The notes under the pieces were generated by a model, which was not told where the DNA came from, ran no database searches, and saw nothing but the letters and a program-made list of their open reading frames with translations. Shown here in pieces: positions 34,732 through 43,944 of a stretch of 64,000 nucleotides of DNA; position 1 is the first letter of the stretch, and the number at the start of each line of letters is the position of its first letter. The position numbers and the translations under genes were made by a program. This DNA comes from JAWLAT01 sp041395325. GTDB lineage: Bacteria > Pseudomonadota > Gammaproteobacteria > Xanthomonadales > SZUA-5. The DNA lies in contig JAWLAT010000007.1 of the NCBI GenBank assembly GCA_041395325.1, forward strand, positions 124,001 through 188,000, written 5' to 3'.

Positions 34732-35664
34732 TCAGCGAGTGCCGCCGATCACCGCCTGCACTGACTGGCGGGGCGGGGCACCGAAAAGCTGTCTGTAGTC
34801 GCGGCTGAACTGCGATGGGCTGGCGTAGCCGACCCGATGACCTGCGGTCGCAGCGGCCAGTCCTTCGCCGAGCATCAGCCGACGGGCCTCGTGCAGGCGC
34901 AGCTGCTTCTGGAACTGCAGCGGGGTCATGGCCGTCAGCTCCTTGAAGCGATGGTGCAGCGAGGACGGACTCATGTGCGCATGCGCTGCAAGATCGGCGA
35001 TTCGCAGCGGCTGCTCGTAGTGACGCTTCAGATGCTCGACGGCGCGCGCGACCCGCTGAGCATGACCGCCGGTTTCCACCAGCCGCGCCAGCTGCTGGCC
35101 CATCGGGCCGACCAGCACGCGGTATTGCACCTCCTGCAACAGCAGCGGCGCCATGACGGGTAGCTCGCCGGGCTGATCCAGCGCCTGCAGCAGGCGCAAC
35201 AGGCTGTCGGCAAGCGGCGCATTCATCGGTGCCAGAAACAGGCCGCGACCGTCGCGGGACGGCTCTCGGACCAGTTCGGCGGTGGCCAGCTGACTGGCGA
35301 TCACGCCCAGATCCAGTGACACACGCAGGCACAGATAGGGCTGCGTTGGGCTGGCATCGATGATCCGTGCACGCGTGGCCAGCGTCAGCGAGACCACCAG
35401 AAAGTGGCCGGGTTGATAGACGTAGCGTTCCTGGCCCAGTTCCGTCTGCTTGCGCCCTTGCAGCACCACGCACAGGCAGGGCTCATACACGGTGGGCAGG
35501 ATGTCGGTGGGCGCGTCGGCTCGAATCACCTGCAATTCGGGCAACGGCGTGACGTTGACGCCGGCGCTCTGCGCCAGGGCGCGACAACGGCGAGTCAGTT
35601 CCGGCATCGCGGCCGCGTGCGGTTGCGGAGTCAGCGTAGCGAGGGTGGACATGGCGAAGGGCAT
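34732..35664 (-). CDS. AraC-family transcriptional regulator
   Basis: 310 aa. An N-terminal cupin-like AraC_N domain (about 30-190, with LQVIRADAPTDILPTVYEPCLCVVLQGRK and YLVVS-type FLVVSLTLATRARI) and a C-terminal AraC HTH pair (about 205-300: IADLAAHAHMSPSSLHHRFKELT and AGHRVGYASPSQFSRDYRQLFG). Two starts are possible, 35664 and 35652, neither with a strong site. It is divergent from the aldo/keto reductase gene, which it probably controls. This AraC_N plus oxidoreductase pairing is common in proteobacteria. Confidence 0.88.
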   Translation of the reverse strand: MPFAMSTLATLTPQPHAAAMPELTRRCRALAQSAGVNVTPLPELQVIRADAPTDILPTVYEPCLCVVLQGRKQTELGQERYVYQPGHFLVVSLTLATRARIIDASPTQPYLCLRVSLDLGVIASQLATAELVREPSRDGRGLFLAPMNAPLADSLLRLLQALDQPGELPVMAPLLLQEVQYRVLVGPMGQQLARLVETGGHAQRVARAVEHLKRHYEQPLRIADLAAHAHMSPSSLHHRFKELTAMTPLQFQKQLRLHEARRLMLGEGLAAATAGHRVGYASPSQFSRDYRQLFGAPPRQSVQAVIGGTR

Positions 35665-35821
35665 CAGTGGGACGCCCGCAGAATAGCTTTCGCGGCCATC
35701 TGCGCAATGGGGCCGGCGTCAGGCCTTGCAGGATCAGGCAAGAAGCTCGCAGTGGCGGGCTACCTGTCAGTCGCCCTGTAGCCGCAGGATGCCGTCCAAC
35801 CTGATCAACGGAGCAATGACG

Positions 35822-36817
35822 ATGAGCCATCCAATTCCGCGTCGCCAACTGGGCCATGGTCTGCAGGTCTCGGCCCTGGGGCTGGGCTGCATGGGCATGT
35901 CCGACTTCTACGGACCTTCTGACCACGCCAGCAATCTGGCGGTACTGAACCACGCCATCGACATGGGCATGAATTTTCTCGATACCGCTGACATGTATGG
36001 CGTGGGTCGCAACGAGCAACTGCTGGCTGAAGTGCTGGCAACGCGCCGCGATGAGGTGGTGCTTGCGACCAAGTTTGGCAATGTGCGGGCGCCTGACGGG
36101 CAGATGCTCGGTGTGGATGGTTCGCCCGAGTATGTGCAGCGCGCCTGCGACGCCAGCCTGCAGCGGCTGGGCGTGGAGACCATCGATCTGTACTACCAGC
36201 ATCGAGTCGATCCGAAGGTGCCGATCGAGGACACCGTCGGCGCCATGCAGCGACTGGTCGAGCAGGGCAAAGTGCGCTGGCTGGGTCTGAGTGAAGCCGC
36301 CGCCGGCACCATTCGCCGCGCCGCGGCCGTGGCGCCGATTGCCGCGCTGCAGAGCGAGTACTCGCTGTGGTCGCGTCAGCTTGAACCCGAGATTCTGCCG
36401 ACCTGTCGCGAACTGGGCATCGGCATCGTGCCCTACAGTCCCCTGGGCCGCGGCTTCCTGACCGGCGCCATCAAGACCACCGAGCAGCTGGCCATCGACG
36501 ACTGGCGGCGTCATCACCCGCGCTTTGCCGATGGCAATCTGGCCGCCAATCTGGCGCTGGTCGACGTGGTTCGCCAGTTGGCCACCGAACTGGCCATCAC
36601 GCCGGCTCAGTTGGCCTTGGCCTGGCTGCTGCATCAGGGCGACGACGTGGTGCCGATCCCGGGCACACGCTCGATTGCGCGTCTGCACGAGAACGCGTTG
36701 GCCACGCGCTGCCAGCTGGATGGGGCGACACTGGCGCGGTTGCGCTCGGCCGTCGAGCAGACATCGGTGCAAGGCGAGCGCTACCACCCCGCCGGGATGG
36801 CCGCAGTCGAACTCTGA
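35822..36817 (+). CDS. Aldo/keto reductase
   Basis: 331 aa NADPH-dependent TIM-barrel enzyme. GLGCMGMSDFYG near the N-terminus, catalytic Tyr/Asp in NFLDTADMYGVGRNEQLL, KFGNVR with the Lys, then YYQHRVDP with His, and the cofactor segment PIPGTRSIARLHEN. The YajO/AKR13-like subgroup is likely. Start at 35822 with GGAG eight bases upstream. A strong terminator follows. Physiological substrate unknown. Confidence 0.92.
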   Translation: MSHPIPRRQLGHGLQVSALGLGCMGMSDFYGPSDHASNLAVLNHAIDMGMNFLDTADMYGVGRNEQLLAEVLATRRDEVVLATKFGNVRAPDGQMLGVDGSPEYVQRACDASLQRLGVETIDLYYQHRVDPKVPIEDTVGAMQRLVEQGKVRWLGLSEAAAGTIRRAAAVAPIAALQSEYSLWSRQLEPEILPTCRELGIGIVPYSPLGRGFLTGAIKTTEQLAIDDWRRHHPRFADGNLAANLALVDVVRQLATELAITPAQLALAWLLHQGDDVVPIPGTRSIARLHENALATRCQLDGATLARLRSAVEQTSVQGERYHPAGMAAVEL

Positions 36818-36841
36818 ACCGAATCGCAGCTCCTTTGAGGC

Positions 36842-36878
36842 GCGCGGACGGTCAGCCTCTGGCTGTCCGCGCATTTTT
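36842..36878 (+). terminator. Rho-independent terminator after aldo/keto reductase
   Basis: GCGCGGAC and GTCCGCGC with an inner AGCC-TCT-GGCT stem, followed by ATTTTT, 25 bases past the stop. Confidence 0.9.
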
Positions 36879-36937
36879 CCGCTTCGTGGCAGACTTGCTG
36901 GCGGGGCCGGCCTCGGCCTGCTGTCCGGAAGTCCGAT

Positions 36938-37453
36938 ATGAGCGTTCAGACGGGTGCGCCGCCGCTGGAAGGTGGCTGTGATTGCGGGGCGGTGCGTTTT
37001 CGGTTGACGGCCGCTCCGCTCTTCGTGCATTGCTGCCATTGCCGCTGGTGTCAGCGGGAAACCGGCGCAGCCTTCGCGCTGAACGCGATGATCGAGACAG
37101 AGTGCATTGAGTCGCTCGGCGTCACAGCGGAACTCGTGCTTACGCCATCGGCCAGTGGCAAGGGCCAGCAGATTGCACGCTGTCCGACTTGCCGAATTGC
37201 CGTGTGGAGCCACTACGCGGGTGCCGGTCCGCTGCTGAGCTTCGTACGTGTCGGTTCGCTGGATGAACCTGATCGCGTGCCGCCGGACATTCACATCTTC
37301 ACGGAGTCCCGGCAGCCTTGGCTGCAACTGGGCGAGGCGATTCCTGTCGTTCCGATCTACTACGACCGCGAACAGCATTGGTCGGCCGAAAGCCTGCAAC
37401 GCTTCGCGCGCCTGCGCCCACGGATCGCTGAGTGGAAGGCCAGCCAGGGCTAG
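36938..37453 (+). CDS. GFA-family (CENP-V/GFA) zinc protein
   Basis: 171 aa. The zinc-binding cysteine sets of the glutathione-dependent formaldehyde-activating family are visible: GGCDCGAVRF, HCCHCRWCQRETGAAF and IARCPTCRIAVWSHY. Despite the family name, most members have no proven formaldehyde role. It stands alone, with its own upstream terminator from the reductase gene. Confidence 0.85.
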   Translation: MSVQTGAPPLEGGCDCGAVRFRLTAAPLFVHCCHCRWCQRETGAAFALNAMIETECIESLGVTAELVLTPSASGKGQQIARCPTCRIAVWSHYAGAGPLLSFVRVGSLDEPDRVPPDIHIFTESRQPWLQLGEAIPVVPIYYDREQHWSAESLQRFARLRPRIAEWKASQG

Positions 37454-37679
37454 TGTTCGGACGGCCCGAGTCGATCGCACCCAGTTGCTGAGACGGCTGC
37501 CGGGTTCGCGCTCCCTGTTGCCGTGGCGGGGAACCGGCCACTATGCCGGGTCGACGTTGGGCGGGCCATCGCGTCAAACGCTCTGAGCGCCTCGCAGCGA
37601 TGTTCGCCGCGGAGGGCCTGCAACGAGTGGCTGCGAACTGCCCTGATCTGACTTGTCCCGTGATCTGTCGCCGGCGCAA
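37454..37679. other. Gap without recognisable gene
   Basis: About 225 bases between the GFA gene and the terminator of the convergent secreted protein. No repeat, RNA or gene was recognised. Confidence 0.5.
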
Positions 37680-37713
37680 AGTAAAACACCGCTGGCGCGA
37701 AGGCCAGCGGTGT
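37680..37713 (-). terminator. Rho-independent terminator of the large secreted protein
   Basis: On the minus strand ACACCGCTGGC-CTTCGC-GCCAGCGGTGT is followed by TTTACTTT, 43 bases past the stop. Confidence 0.85.
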
Positions 37714-37755
37714 CTTCAACGTCCGAGTCGGCAAGTCACTGCCGACCCGTCAGGA

Positions 37756-40653
37756 TCACTCGAAGCCGTCGCTGAAAATATCCTCACCGATGCCGCAGGA
37801 TTGCACCTTCACGTCATCGATGTACCAGCCTTCGGCACCAACACTGCCATCCGAACCCAGACGGAAGCGGAACTGGGCCGTTTCGCCGGCGAAGGCATCA
37901 ATGTCGACGATGACCTTGGTCCAGTCCTGCAGGTCGCACCAGGCTTGCAGACCCGCCAACGGGTTGGTGGAGGTGCCTGCGCGAACATCGCCGGTATAGG
38001 GGTCGGTCAACAGCTCCAGATCGGTGATCTGGGTCCAGTTGCTGCCACCATCGGTGGACACTTCAAGCAGGCCCGCATCCCAGCACTGGGTGGTGCCGCT
38101 TTCCTCAATGTCGCGGAAGTGGAAGAACTGCAGCGTCAGCGGCGATTGCCCGCTGGGCAGCGCCACGGCTGGCGACACCAGACGTTGATCACTGGTGCTG
38201 GTCGGATCCACCGCCTTCCAGGAGAAGCTGCCGGTATTCACCCGCTGAGTCGACTGGGCCCAGGTGTTGCCGGTACCCGAACTGGTCCAGCCGTTGGCGC
38301 CCGCTTCGAAACCATACTGGTAGGTCACGTTGGCCTGCACGCCGTCGGTGCAATCACCCGGCGCAGGGGCCGTCGTGAAACTGAATACGGCGCTGGCGGC
38401 GCTGTCACCGCAGATATTGCCGGCCGAGACGCGCCAGAAATAGGTGGTGTTGGTGTTGAGTGCAACGGCCGCCTGGAAGTTGGTGCCATTGGCCATTTCC
38501 GACACCACGATGTTGGCGAAGGCCGCATCGGTGGCCAGTTCGAACAGGTAGCTTTCGACCTGCGTGCTGGCCTGCCAGCTGAACATCGGACTGGTATCGA
38601 CCAGCGTCGCCATATCTGCCGGCATGCTCAGCATCGGCACAGAGGGGATGTCCGTGGCGACATTGACGTTGACCAGGGTGGTGCGCTCGATGGCGCCGGA
38701 CGTGGCGCGCACCGTGACTACGTTGGTTCCCAGGGCCGCGGTGTTGTCGACAGCCAATTCGGCCAGCGCCATTGCCGGAGGGCTGACCTGGGTCGGCACG
38801 AGCTGGCCGCTGAACCCGGTCGGCAATCCGCCAATGCCAAAGTCCAGATCGACCATGTCGCCAAAGCCGTTCAGCGCATTGATGGTCAGATTGACGCCGT
38901 CCAGATCGGTCGCAACCGGTCCGGCGCAGACGCTTTGTTCCAGGTTCGTGCCGACCATGCTGAAGGTCGGAGAGCCACAGGCGTCATGTTTGAAAGCGGC
39001 GACCTGCGTAGCCCAGGAACTGGTTGGCACAAAGTTGCCGGTGAACCAGAAGGTGCAGCCGTCTTCGGGGTCGATGCTCATCGAGTGGTAGTCGCCCCAG
39101 CGCTCACCGCTCTGCGAACCGCCGCCGCTGACGATGTCGTTCTCGTTGGAGGTCATCACGCCTGCAGGATCGCCGTTGAGGCGGCCGACATAGCGCAGGC
39201 TGGCCGGGATGCCCGGACTTTGCCGGGTCACGCTGTAACCCAGTGCGATGTTGCCGCTCTCGTCCATGGCGATGCCGCCCATCCAGCGATCGGCCGGGCC
39301 ACCGGCGTCGGCAGGCGCGTAGGTGCCTTCCTGGAACAAGGTCCACGCGTTGCCGGGGCCACCGGTGCGGCGCAACTCGAACCAGCGGATACCGCCAGTG
39401 TCGTTGCCATCGACATCGGTCACGAGATTGCCGATCAGCGCCTCGTACGAGCCCATGTTGCGGTAGGCCAGCCGATGCATGATGGTTTCACGCAGCGGGT
39501 CCAACCTCTGTCCGTTGGGTTGCGGGAAAGCGTTGAACGCTGTCAAACCGTTGAGATTGGACGAGAACTCGGAGATCGTAATGGTCTGCACCGGGCTGAG
39601 CACGGTGTTGCCGGGCGTCGCGAAATCGACGTCCAGTTCCCACAGCTCCAGATAGTCTTCCGCCGGGTTGTTGTTGCCCGAGTTGTGGGCCTCGTCGTCA
39701 CGGTGGCGCATGAAGATGCCGGGTGCGCCGGCAGGCGGCGGTGCCAGCGGACCGTCGTGATCGGCCGGCTGGATCATCTGGAAACTGAAGCCGGCCAGAC
39801 GCGGAATGGTCAGGCGCTGGAACGTCGCTGCGGTGCCCGCCAGCATCGCTGCGCGATCGAAGGCATAGACCGGGCGTTGACCACCGGTAGCGCCTTCGTT
39901 GGCGCCGGCATAGTAGGCATCCGACCAGACGCCATACTTCGGATAGTCCGGGAAGGCCGGCATCGTGAAGTTGTAGCGCGTCCAGGTGGCATTGACCGGA
40001 TCGGAACCATCGCTGATGTAGAAGCACAGATCGTTGCCGCCGCTGACGAACTCCGTCAGCACCCAGCGCTCGGCGAGTTCGTCATAGAGGATGACCGCAT
40101 CGCCCAGGCCGCTGGCACAGGGACCGCCGCTGCCCAGAGTTTCCAGGGAAAAGGTCGATCCGATCTGTGTGCCGGTGACCTTGTCGTAGATGGCGATCCG
40201 GGCACCACCGCCGCCGTTGACGGAATTGATGAAGTGATCCTTGCCGATGTCGCCGTTGACATCCGAAGGCTGGACGCCCGTGTTGCCGATGCTGGGAAAA
40301 TTCAGCAGGGTCGTATCGAAGCCGGCGCCCAGGGGGGCGCGCGTCGCGCTGAACTGGCGCTGCAGCTGGGCCAGTGCATCCATCTGGCTCTGCACCGGAT
40401 TCACCGGTTGCGGCAACACGTCTTCAGGCGGTTCGAAGCGACGCGGAATCTCGCGAATGGGATCACCCGGCTGCCACGGCGCTGCCGCTGGAACCTGCCG
40501 GATGTCCACATGCTTGAAGCTGGGCACAACCGGCGGACTGACGAAGTTGACACCAGAGGGAACCTTGGTCAGCGTCTCTTCGGCCATGCCAAGTGCAGGC
40601 ACAACCAGCAAAGCGGCAGCAAGCGCGCGCAGAGGCGCGTTCAGTTTGGGCAC
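37756..40653 (-). CDS. Large secreted protein with Fn3-like and C-terminal beta domains, DGFE tail
   Basis: 965 aa. Signal peptide MPKLNAPLRALAAALLVVPALGMA. Residues about 100-560 resemble secreted beta-propeller-like proteins (repeated YDKVTG, DWNWTRY-type and FELRRTGGPGNAW segments, calcium-like DVNGDIGKD). An Fn3-like region follows (about 650-760: PMLSMPADMATLVDTSPMFSWQAS... TTYFWRVSAG), then a carbohydrate-binding-like/MAM-like beta sandwich (about 775-950: YGFEAGANGWTSSGTGNTW... GWYIDDVKVQSC). The C-terminus is SCGIGEDIFSDGFE, a short tail I know from many secreted proteins of Xanthomonadales. An unrelated peptidase-like or adhesive function cannot be chosen. A very long antisense frame on the other strand is a coding shadow. 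Confidence 0.85.
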   Translation of the reverse strand: MPKLNAPLRALAAALLVVPALGMAEETLTKVPSGVNFVSPPVVPSFKHVDIRQVPAAAPWQPGDPIREIPRRFEPPEDVLPQPVNPVQSQMDALAQLQRQFSATRAPLGAGFDTTLLNFPSIGNTGVQPSDVNGDIGKDHFINSVNGGGGARIAIYDKVTGTQIGSTFSLETLGSGGPCASGLGDAVILYDELAERWVLTEFVSGGNDLCFYISDGSDPVNATWTRYNFTMPAFPDYPKYGVWSDAYYAGANEGATGGQRPVYAFDRAAMLAGTAATFQRLTIPRLAGFSFQMIQPADHDGPLAPPPAGAPGIFMRHRDDEAHNSGNNNPAEDYLELWELDVDFATPGNTVLSPVQTITISEFSSNLNGLTAFNAFPQPNGQRLDPLRETIMHRLAYRNMGSYEALIGNLVTDVDGNDTGGIRWFELRRTGGPGNAWTLFQEGTYAPADAGGPADRWMGGIAMDESGNIALGYSVTRQSPGIPASLRYVGRLNGDPAGVMTSNENDIVSGGGSQSGERWGDYHSMSIDPEDGCTFWFTGNFVPTSSWATQVAAFKHDACGSPTFSMVGTNLEQSVCAGPVATDLDGVNLTINALNGFGDMVDLDFGIGGLPTGFSGQLVPTQVSPPAMALAELAVDNTAALGTNVVTVRATSGAIERTTLVNVNVATDIPSVPMLSMPADMATLVDTSPMFSWQASTQVESYLFELATDAAFANIVVSEMANGTNFQAAVALNTNTTYFWRVSAGNICGDSAASAVFSFTTAPAPGDCTDGVQANVTYQYGFEAGANGWTSSGTGNTWAQSTQRVNTGSFSWKAVDPTSTSDQRLVSPAVALPSGQSPLTLQFFHFRDIEESGTTQCWDAGLLEVSTDGGSNWTQITDLELLTDPYTGDVRAGTSTNPLAGLQAWCDLQDWTKVIVDIDAFAGETAQFRFRLGSDGSVGAEGWYIDDVKVQSCGIGEDIFSDGFE

Positions 40654-40874
40654 GTTGGGATCTCCGCAGGGGCAAGGTGGTTACAAAGGATACCGATGAA
40701 CGACACTTGAACGAAGTGCCGGAAGGTCATCAATTCGCATGAATCGTCTCGAATTGCGCTGTGCTACCCCAATGAAGGTCGCATGGCAGCTTCGAAGCTG
40801 AACGAAGGCGCTGGGCCGATGAGTTGACTGCCCAGAGCGGATAGACTGCGCGACCGCCTAGCAGGAGTCCGGTC

Positions 40875-41984
40875 ATGTCCTTCCATCCCCCCGAACGTCT
40901 GCTGCTCGGACCTGGTCCGTCGGACGTGCCCGAGCGCGTGCTGCAGGCCCTGGCGCGTCCAACCATCGGTCATCTGGATCCGGCTTTCGTGGCCATGATG
41001 GATCAGACCAAGACGCTGCTCCGGCGCGCCTTCCGCACCGAGAATCGCCTGACCATCCCGGTATCGGCGCCGGGTTCGGCCGGTATGGAAGCCTGTTTCG
41101 TCAATCTCATTGAGCCGGGTGACACGGTCATCGTCTGCCAGAACGGCGTATTTGGCGGACGCATGAAGGAAAACGTCCTGCGTGTGGGTGCGACCCCGGT
41201 GATGGTGCAGGATGAGTGGGGCAGGGCAGTGGACCCGGACAAGGTACGCGCTGCGATCGCCGCGCATCCGGAGGCGGTCGCCTTGGCCTTCGTGCATGCG
41301 GAAACCTCCACCGGTGCCCGCAGCGACGCGCGGACGCTGTGTCAGCTGGCCCAGTCCGCAGGACTACTGACCATTGTTGACGCGGTGACCAGCCTGGGCG
41401 GCATTCCGCTGGAAGTGGACGCCTGGGGCATCGATGCCATCTATTCGGGTTCGCAAAAGTGCCTGTCGGCGCCGCCGGGCATTTCGCCGCTGAGTTTTTC
41501 CGAGCGCGCTGTCGCCCGCCTGCAGGCGCGCAAGACACCGGTGCAGAGCTGGTTCCTGGATTTGAGCCTGGTCATGAACTACTGGGAAGGCGAGGGTGCG
41601 CGCAGCTACCACCACACCGCGCCGGTCAACGCACTTTATGGTGTCCACGAAGCCTTGTTGATGCTCGACGAGGAGGGTCTGGAGGCAGCCTGGGCACGGC
41701 ATCAGGCGCAGCACGAGCGCCTGCGCGAGGGGCTGTCTGCGTTGGGTTTGGACTTGCTGGTCCCGGAAGCCGAACGTCTGCCGCAGCTCAATGCCGTGCG
41801 CGTGCCGGAGGGTGTCGATGAGGCGCTGGTTCGCCGGCGTCTGCTCACCGAGAAGGGCATCGAGATCGGTGCCGGCCTGGGTGCGCTGGCTGGCAAGATC
41901 TGGCGCATCGGCCTGATGGGCCACAGCGCACAGCCGCAGAAGGTCGATCGCGTGCTGGCTGCATTGGCCGACGTCCTGCACTGA
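40875..41984 (+). CDS. Class V aminotransferase (serine-pyruvate/alanine-glyoxylate type)
   Basis: 369 aa PLP enzyme. GPGPSDVPERVL at the start, PGSAGMEACFVNLIEPGDTVIVCQNGVFG, VHAETSTGARSDARTLCQLA, DAVTSLGGIPLEVDAWGIDAIYSGSQKCLSAPPG with the PLP-binding Lys (in GSQKCL), and GIEIGAGLGALAGKIWRIGLMGHSA. This resembles alanine-glyoxylate/serine-glyoxylate aminotransferases, so glyoxylate detoxification or serine use is likely. AGGAG seven bases before ATG. Monocistronic. Confidence 0.9.
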   Translation: MSFHPPERLLLGPGPSDVPERVLQALARPTIGHLDPAFVAMMDQTKTLLRRAFRTENRLTIPVSAPGSAGMEACFVNLIEPGDTVIVCQNGVFGGRMKENVLRVGATPVMVQDEWGRAVDPDKVRAAIAAHPEAVALAFVHAETSTGARSDARTLCQLAQSAGLLTIVDAVTSLGGIPLEVDAWGIDAIYSGSQKCLSAPPGISPLSFSERAVARLQARKTPVQSWFLDLSLVMNYWEGEGARSYHHTAPVNALYGVHEALLMLDEEGLEAAWARHQAQHERLREGLSALGLDLLVPEAERLPQLNAVRVPEGVDEALVRRRLLTEKGIEIGAGLGALAGKIWRIGLMGHSAQPQKVDRVLAALADVLH

Positions 41985-42074
41985 CCGTAGCGGCCCGGTC
42001 CACGTCCCCGCGCTGTCAACCGCGGGCGCGGCCATTCGTTGGACAACAGCGAACCGACGAATGGAGCAAGATCG

Positions 42075-42392
42075 ATGCGCACGCTACTGATTGCCCTGTG
42101 TCTGCTGCTGGTGACCGGGCCCGTTCTGGCCGCGGGCTGTGCAGCACCCATCAACGCCCGACAGTCGGCCCAGCAGGCCCGTATTGGCGCCGGCATTGCG
42201 CAGGGCGACCTGCGACCCGGTGAAACGTGGCGGCTGCAGGCCCGACAAGCCCACATTCAGCAGGTGGAGCAACGCTATCGTCACAACGATGGCGTGTTGG
42301 GCCCGTTGGAACGCTGTGATCTGAATCGCCGCCTCAATGGCGCGAGCCGCGGGATTTCGGTGCAGCGCCATGATCGCCAGCGCCGCTGGTAG
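42075..42392 (+). CDS. Small exported protein, RxANQQ-type family
   Basis: 105 aa. Signal peptide MRTLLIALCLLLVTGPVLA then a helical, basic mature part: INARQSAQQARIGAGIAQGDLRPGETWRLQ, HIQQVEQRYRHNDGVLGPLERCDLNRRLNGASRGI. The repeated pattern (R-Q-x-x-Q-Q-x-R-I, then x-G-x-L-x-x-E) is shared with a set of small periplasmic proteins in proteobacteria whose function is unknown to me; the DGVL..LE segment looks like a half EF-hand. GGAG eight bases upstream of the ATG. Confidence 0.68.
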   Translation: MRTLLIALCLLLVTGPVLAAGCAAPINARQSAQQARIGAGIAQGDLRPGETWRLQARQAHIQQVEQRYRHNDGVLGPLERCDLNRRLNGASRGISVQRHDRQRRW

Positions 42393-42493
42393 TGCGTCAC
42401 AGATTTCTCGTCCAATGCGGCACTGCAGCATTGCTGTGATCGCGCTGCAATATCCGCTGCCTAGGCTGGCCATTTGCAGCTGGGAGCTAGGCG

Positions 42494-43809
42494 ATGCGTT
42501 GGCAGGGATGGGCGGGCCTGGCGGCCGCTTTGTGGTGCAGCGGAGCGACGGCGGTAGCGGGTGACACAGTCCAGCTACGTCTGCACGGATCGAACACGGT
42601 AGGCAGTGAACTGGCGCCGGCCCTGGTGCAGCATGGGCGGCGTCGATGGGAGTGGGTCCATTGAGCGACCAGCGCCAGGCGGCCGAGGAACGTCGTCTGA
42701 GTGGCGCGGGCCCGGCGGGTCAACGCTGGGAGGTGGACATCCACAGCCACGGGTCGAGCACCGGCTTCGCTGACCTGCTGGCCGGACGATCGGAGTTGTG
42801 GATGTCGTCCCGACCGGTTCGTCGGAGCGAAGTGGAACAGGCGCGGTTGATCGGTCGCCTGGATCATCCGACGCTGGAACATGTGATTGCACTGGACGGA
42901 TTGGCGGTTGTTGTCTCCCCAGGCAACCCACTGGCGGCATTGGACCTGCAGCAGCTGCGCGATCTTTTTACCGGACGCATCCGAAACTGGTCTCAGCTCG
43001 GTGGCCCCAACTTGCCGGTCCACGTTTACGCTCGCGATGAGCGCTCGGGTACCTGGGATACCTTCAGTAGCCTGGTGCTCGATGGCTCGCCGCTGGCCTC
43101 CGCTGCGCAACGCTACGAAAGCAACGCTGAGCTGACGGCCGCCGTGGCGGCCGATGATGGCGGCATCGGCTTTACCGGTCTGGCCGCGGTGGGCTCGGCG
43201 CGTCCCATAGCCGTGCATGCCGAACAAACTCCGGCCCTGTTGCCCGACCCGCATACCGTGGCCACCGAGGACTACTTGCTGGCCCGCCGGCTGTTTCTCT
43301 ACCACGCCGAGAATGCCAGTGAGCCGGTGCGGCAGCTGGTGGACTTCGCGCTCAGCCCGGCCGGGCAGGCCGTGGTCGAGCGGGTGGGTTACGTGGCCTT
43401 GCAGATTCGTGCGGTGCCCGAGGCTCCCCGTGACGGCGCGCCTGCGGAGTATCAGCAACTGGTGACAGGGGCCGATCGGCTCAGCGTGAACTTCCGTTTC
43501 GGCAGCGGCTTGAGCCTGCTTGATTCCAAGGCCGAACGCGACATCCAGCGCCTGGTTGAGTTCATGGCGCAGCCGCAGAATGCCGGACGCGAGCTGGTCG
43601 TGGCCGGATTTGCCGACAGCAGCGAGGGCTCACCCTTCTTCGCACTATCGATTTCCAATGACCGCGTCGACTATGTGGCAGAGCGGTTGGCGCGTGCCGG
43701 ACTCAATCCGCGTGGTGCGTTGGGGTTCGGGCAGGCTGTCCCGGTGGCGCCAAACTCCAGTGAAGTCGGTCGATTGAAGAATCGGCGCGTCGAGGTCTGG
43801 CTGCGCTAG
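42494..43809 (+). pseudogene. PstS-like substrate-binding protein fused to OmpA domain, frameshifted
   Basis: Signal peptide MRWQGWAGLAAALWCSGATAVA, then LRLHGSNTVGSELAPALVQ, the start of a phosphate-binding-type periplasmic domain. The frame is broken at 42631-42633 by one missing base; the rest (WAASMGVGPLSDQRQ, GSSTGFADLLAGRSELWMSSRPVRRSE, RDERSGTWDTFSSLVL, EDYLLARRLFLY) continues in the next frame, followed by an OmpA peptidoglycan-binding domain (LLDSKAERDIQRLVEFM, VAGFADSSEG, RAGLNPRGALGFGQAVPV, NRRVEVWLR). Repaired length about 438 aa. A cell-wall-anchored oxyanion-binding protein would be the role. Either a broken gene or a consensus error. Confidence 0.82.
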
Positions 43810-43873
43810 GGATGCTCTGGACAAGTCGCGTGGTGGCCGCCGCCGCAGCCACGGGACTTGTTCAGACCATCCC
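43809..43873. repeat. Long imperfect inverted repeat at the PstS-OmpA stop codon
   Basis: Two 25-base arms (43809-43833 and 43849-43873; GGGATGCTCTGGACAAGTCG... against ...GGACTTGTTCAGACCATCCC) pair with three mismatches around a 15-base GC-rich loop. It starts at the last base of the stop codon. There is no U-tract; it resembles a REP/BIME-like element or small inverted-repeat remnant. Confidence 0.7.
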
Positions 43874-43904
43874 TAAGACGGCGTCAGCGATCGCACGAGC
43901 AGTG

Positions 43905-43929
43905 GGCCCGCTGGGCAACCCAGCGGGCC
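43905..43929. terminator. Stem-loop between convergent genes
   Basis: GGCCCGCTGGG-CAA-CCCAGCGGGCC, 11 perfect pairs, 16 bases past the EF-G-like stop. Little U-tract on either strand; could end both convergent genes. Confidence 0.6.
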
Positions 43930-43944
43930 TTGAGTCGACTTGAC

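Noticed and set aside
37543..40710. Open frame of over 1000 codons on the plus strand opposite the large secreted protein
   Set aside because: Composition is Arg/Gly/His/Val-rich with no domains, no ribosome site, and it mirrors codon positions of the real minus-strand gene, which has a signal peptide, domains and a terminator. High GC makes such shadows common; similar ones oppose the AAA ATPase (28482-30350), lpdA (20851-22227) and the aldo/keto reductase (35483-37480).
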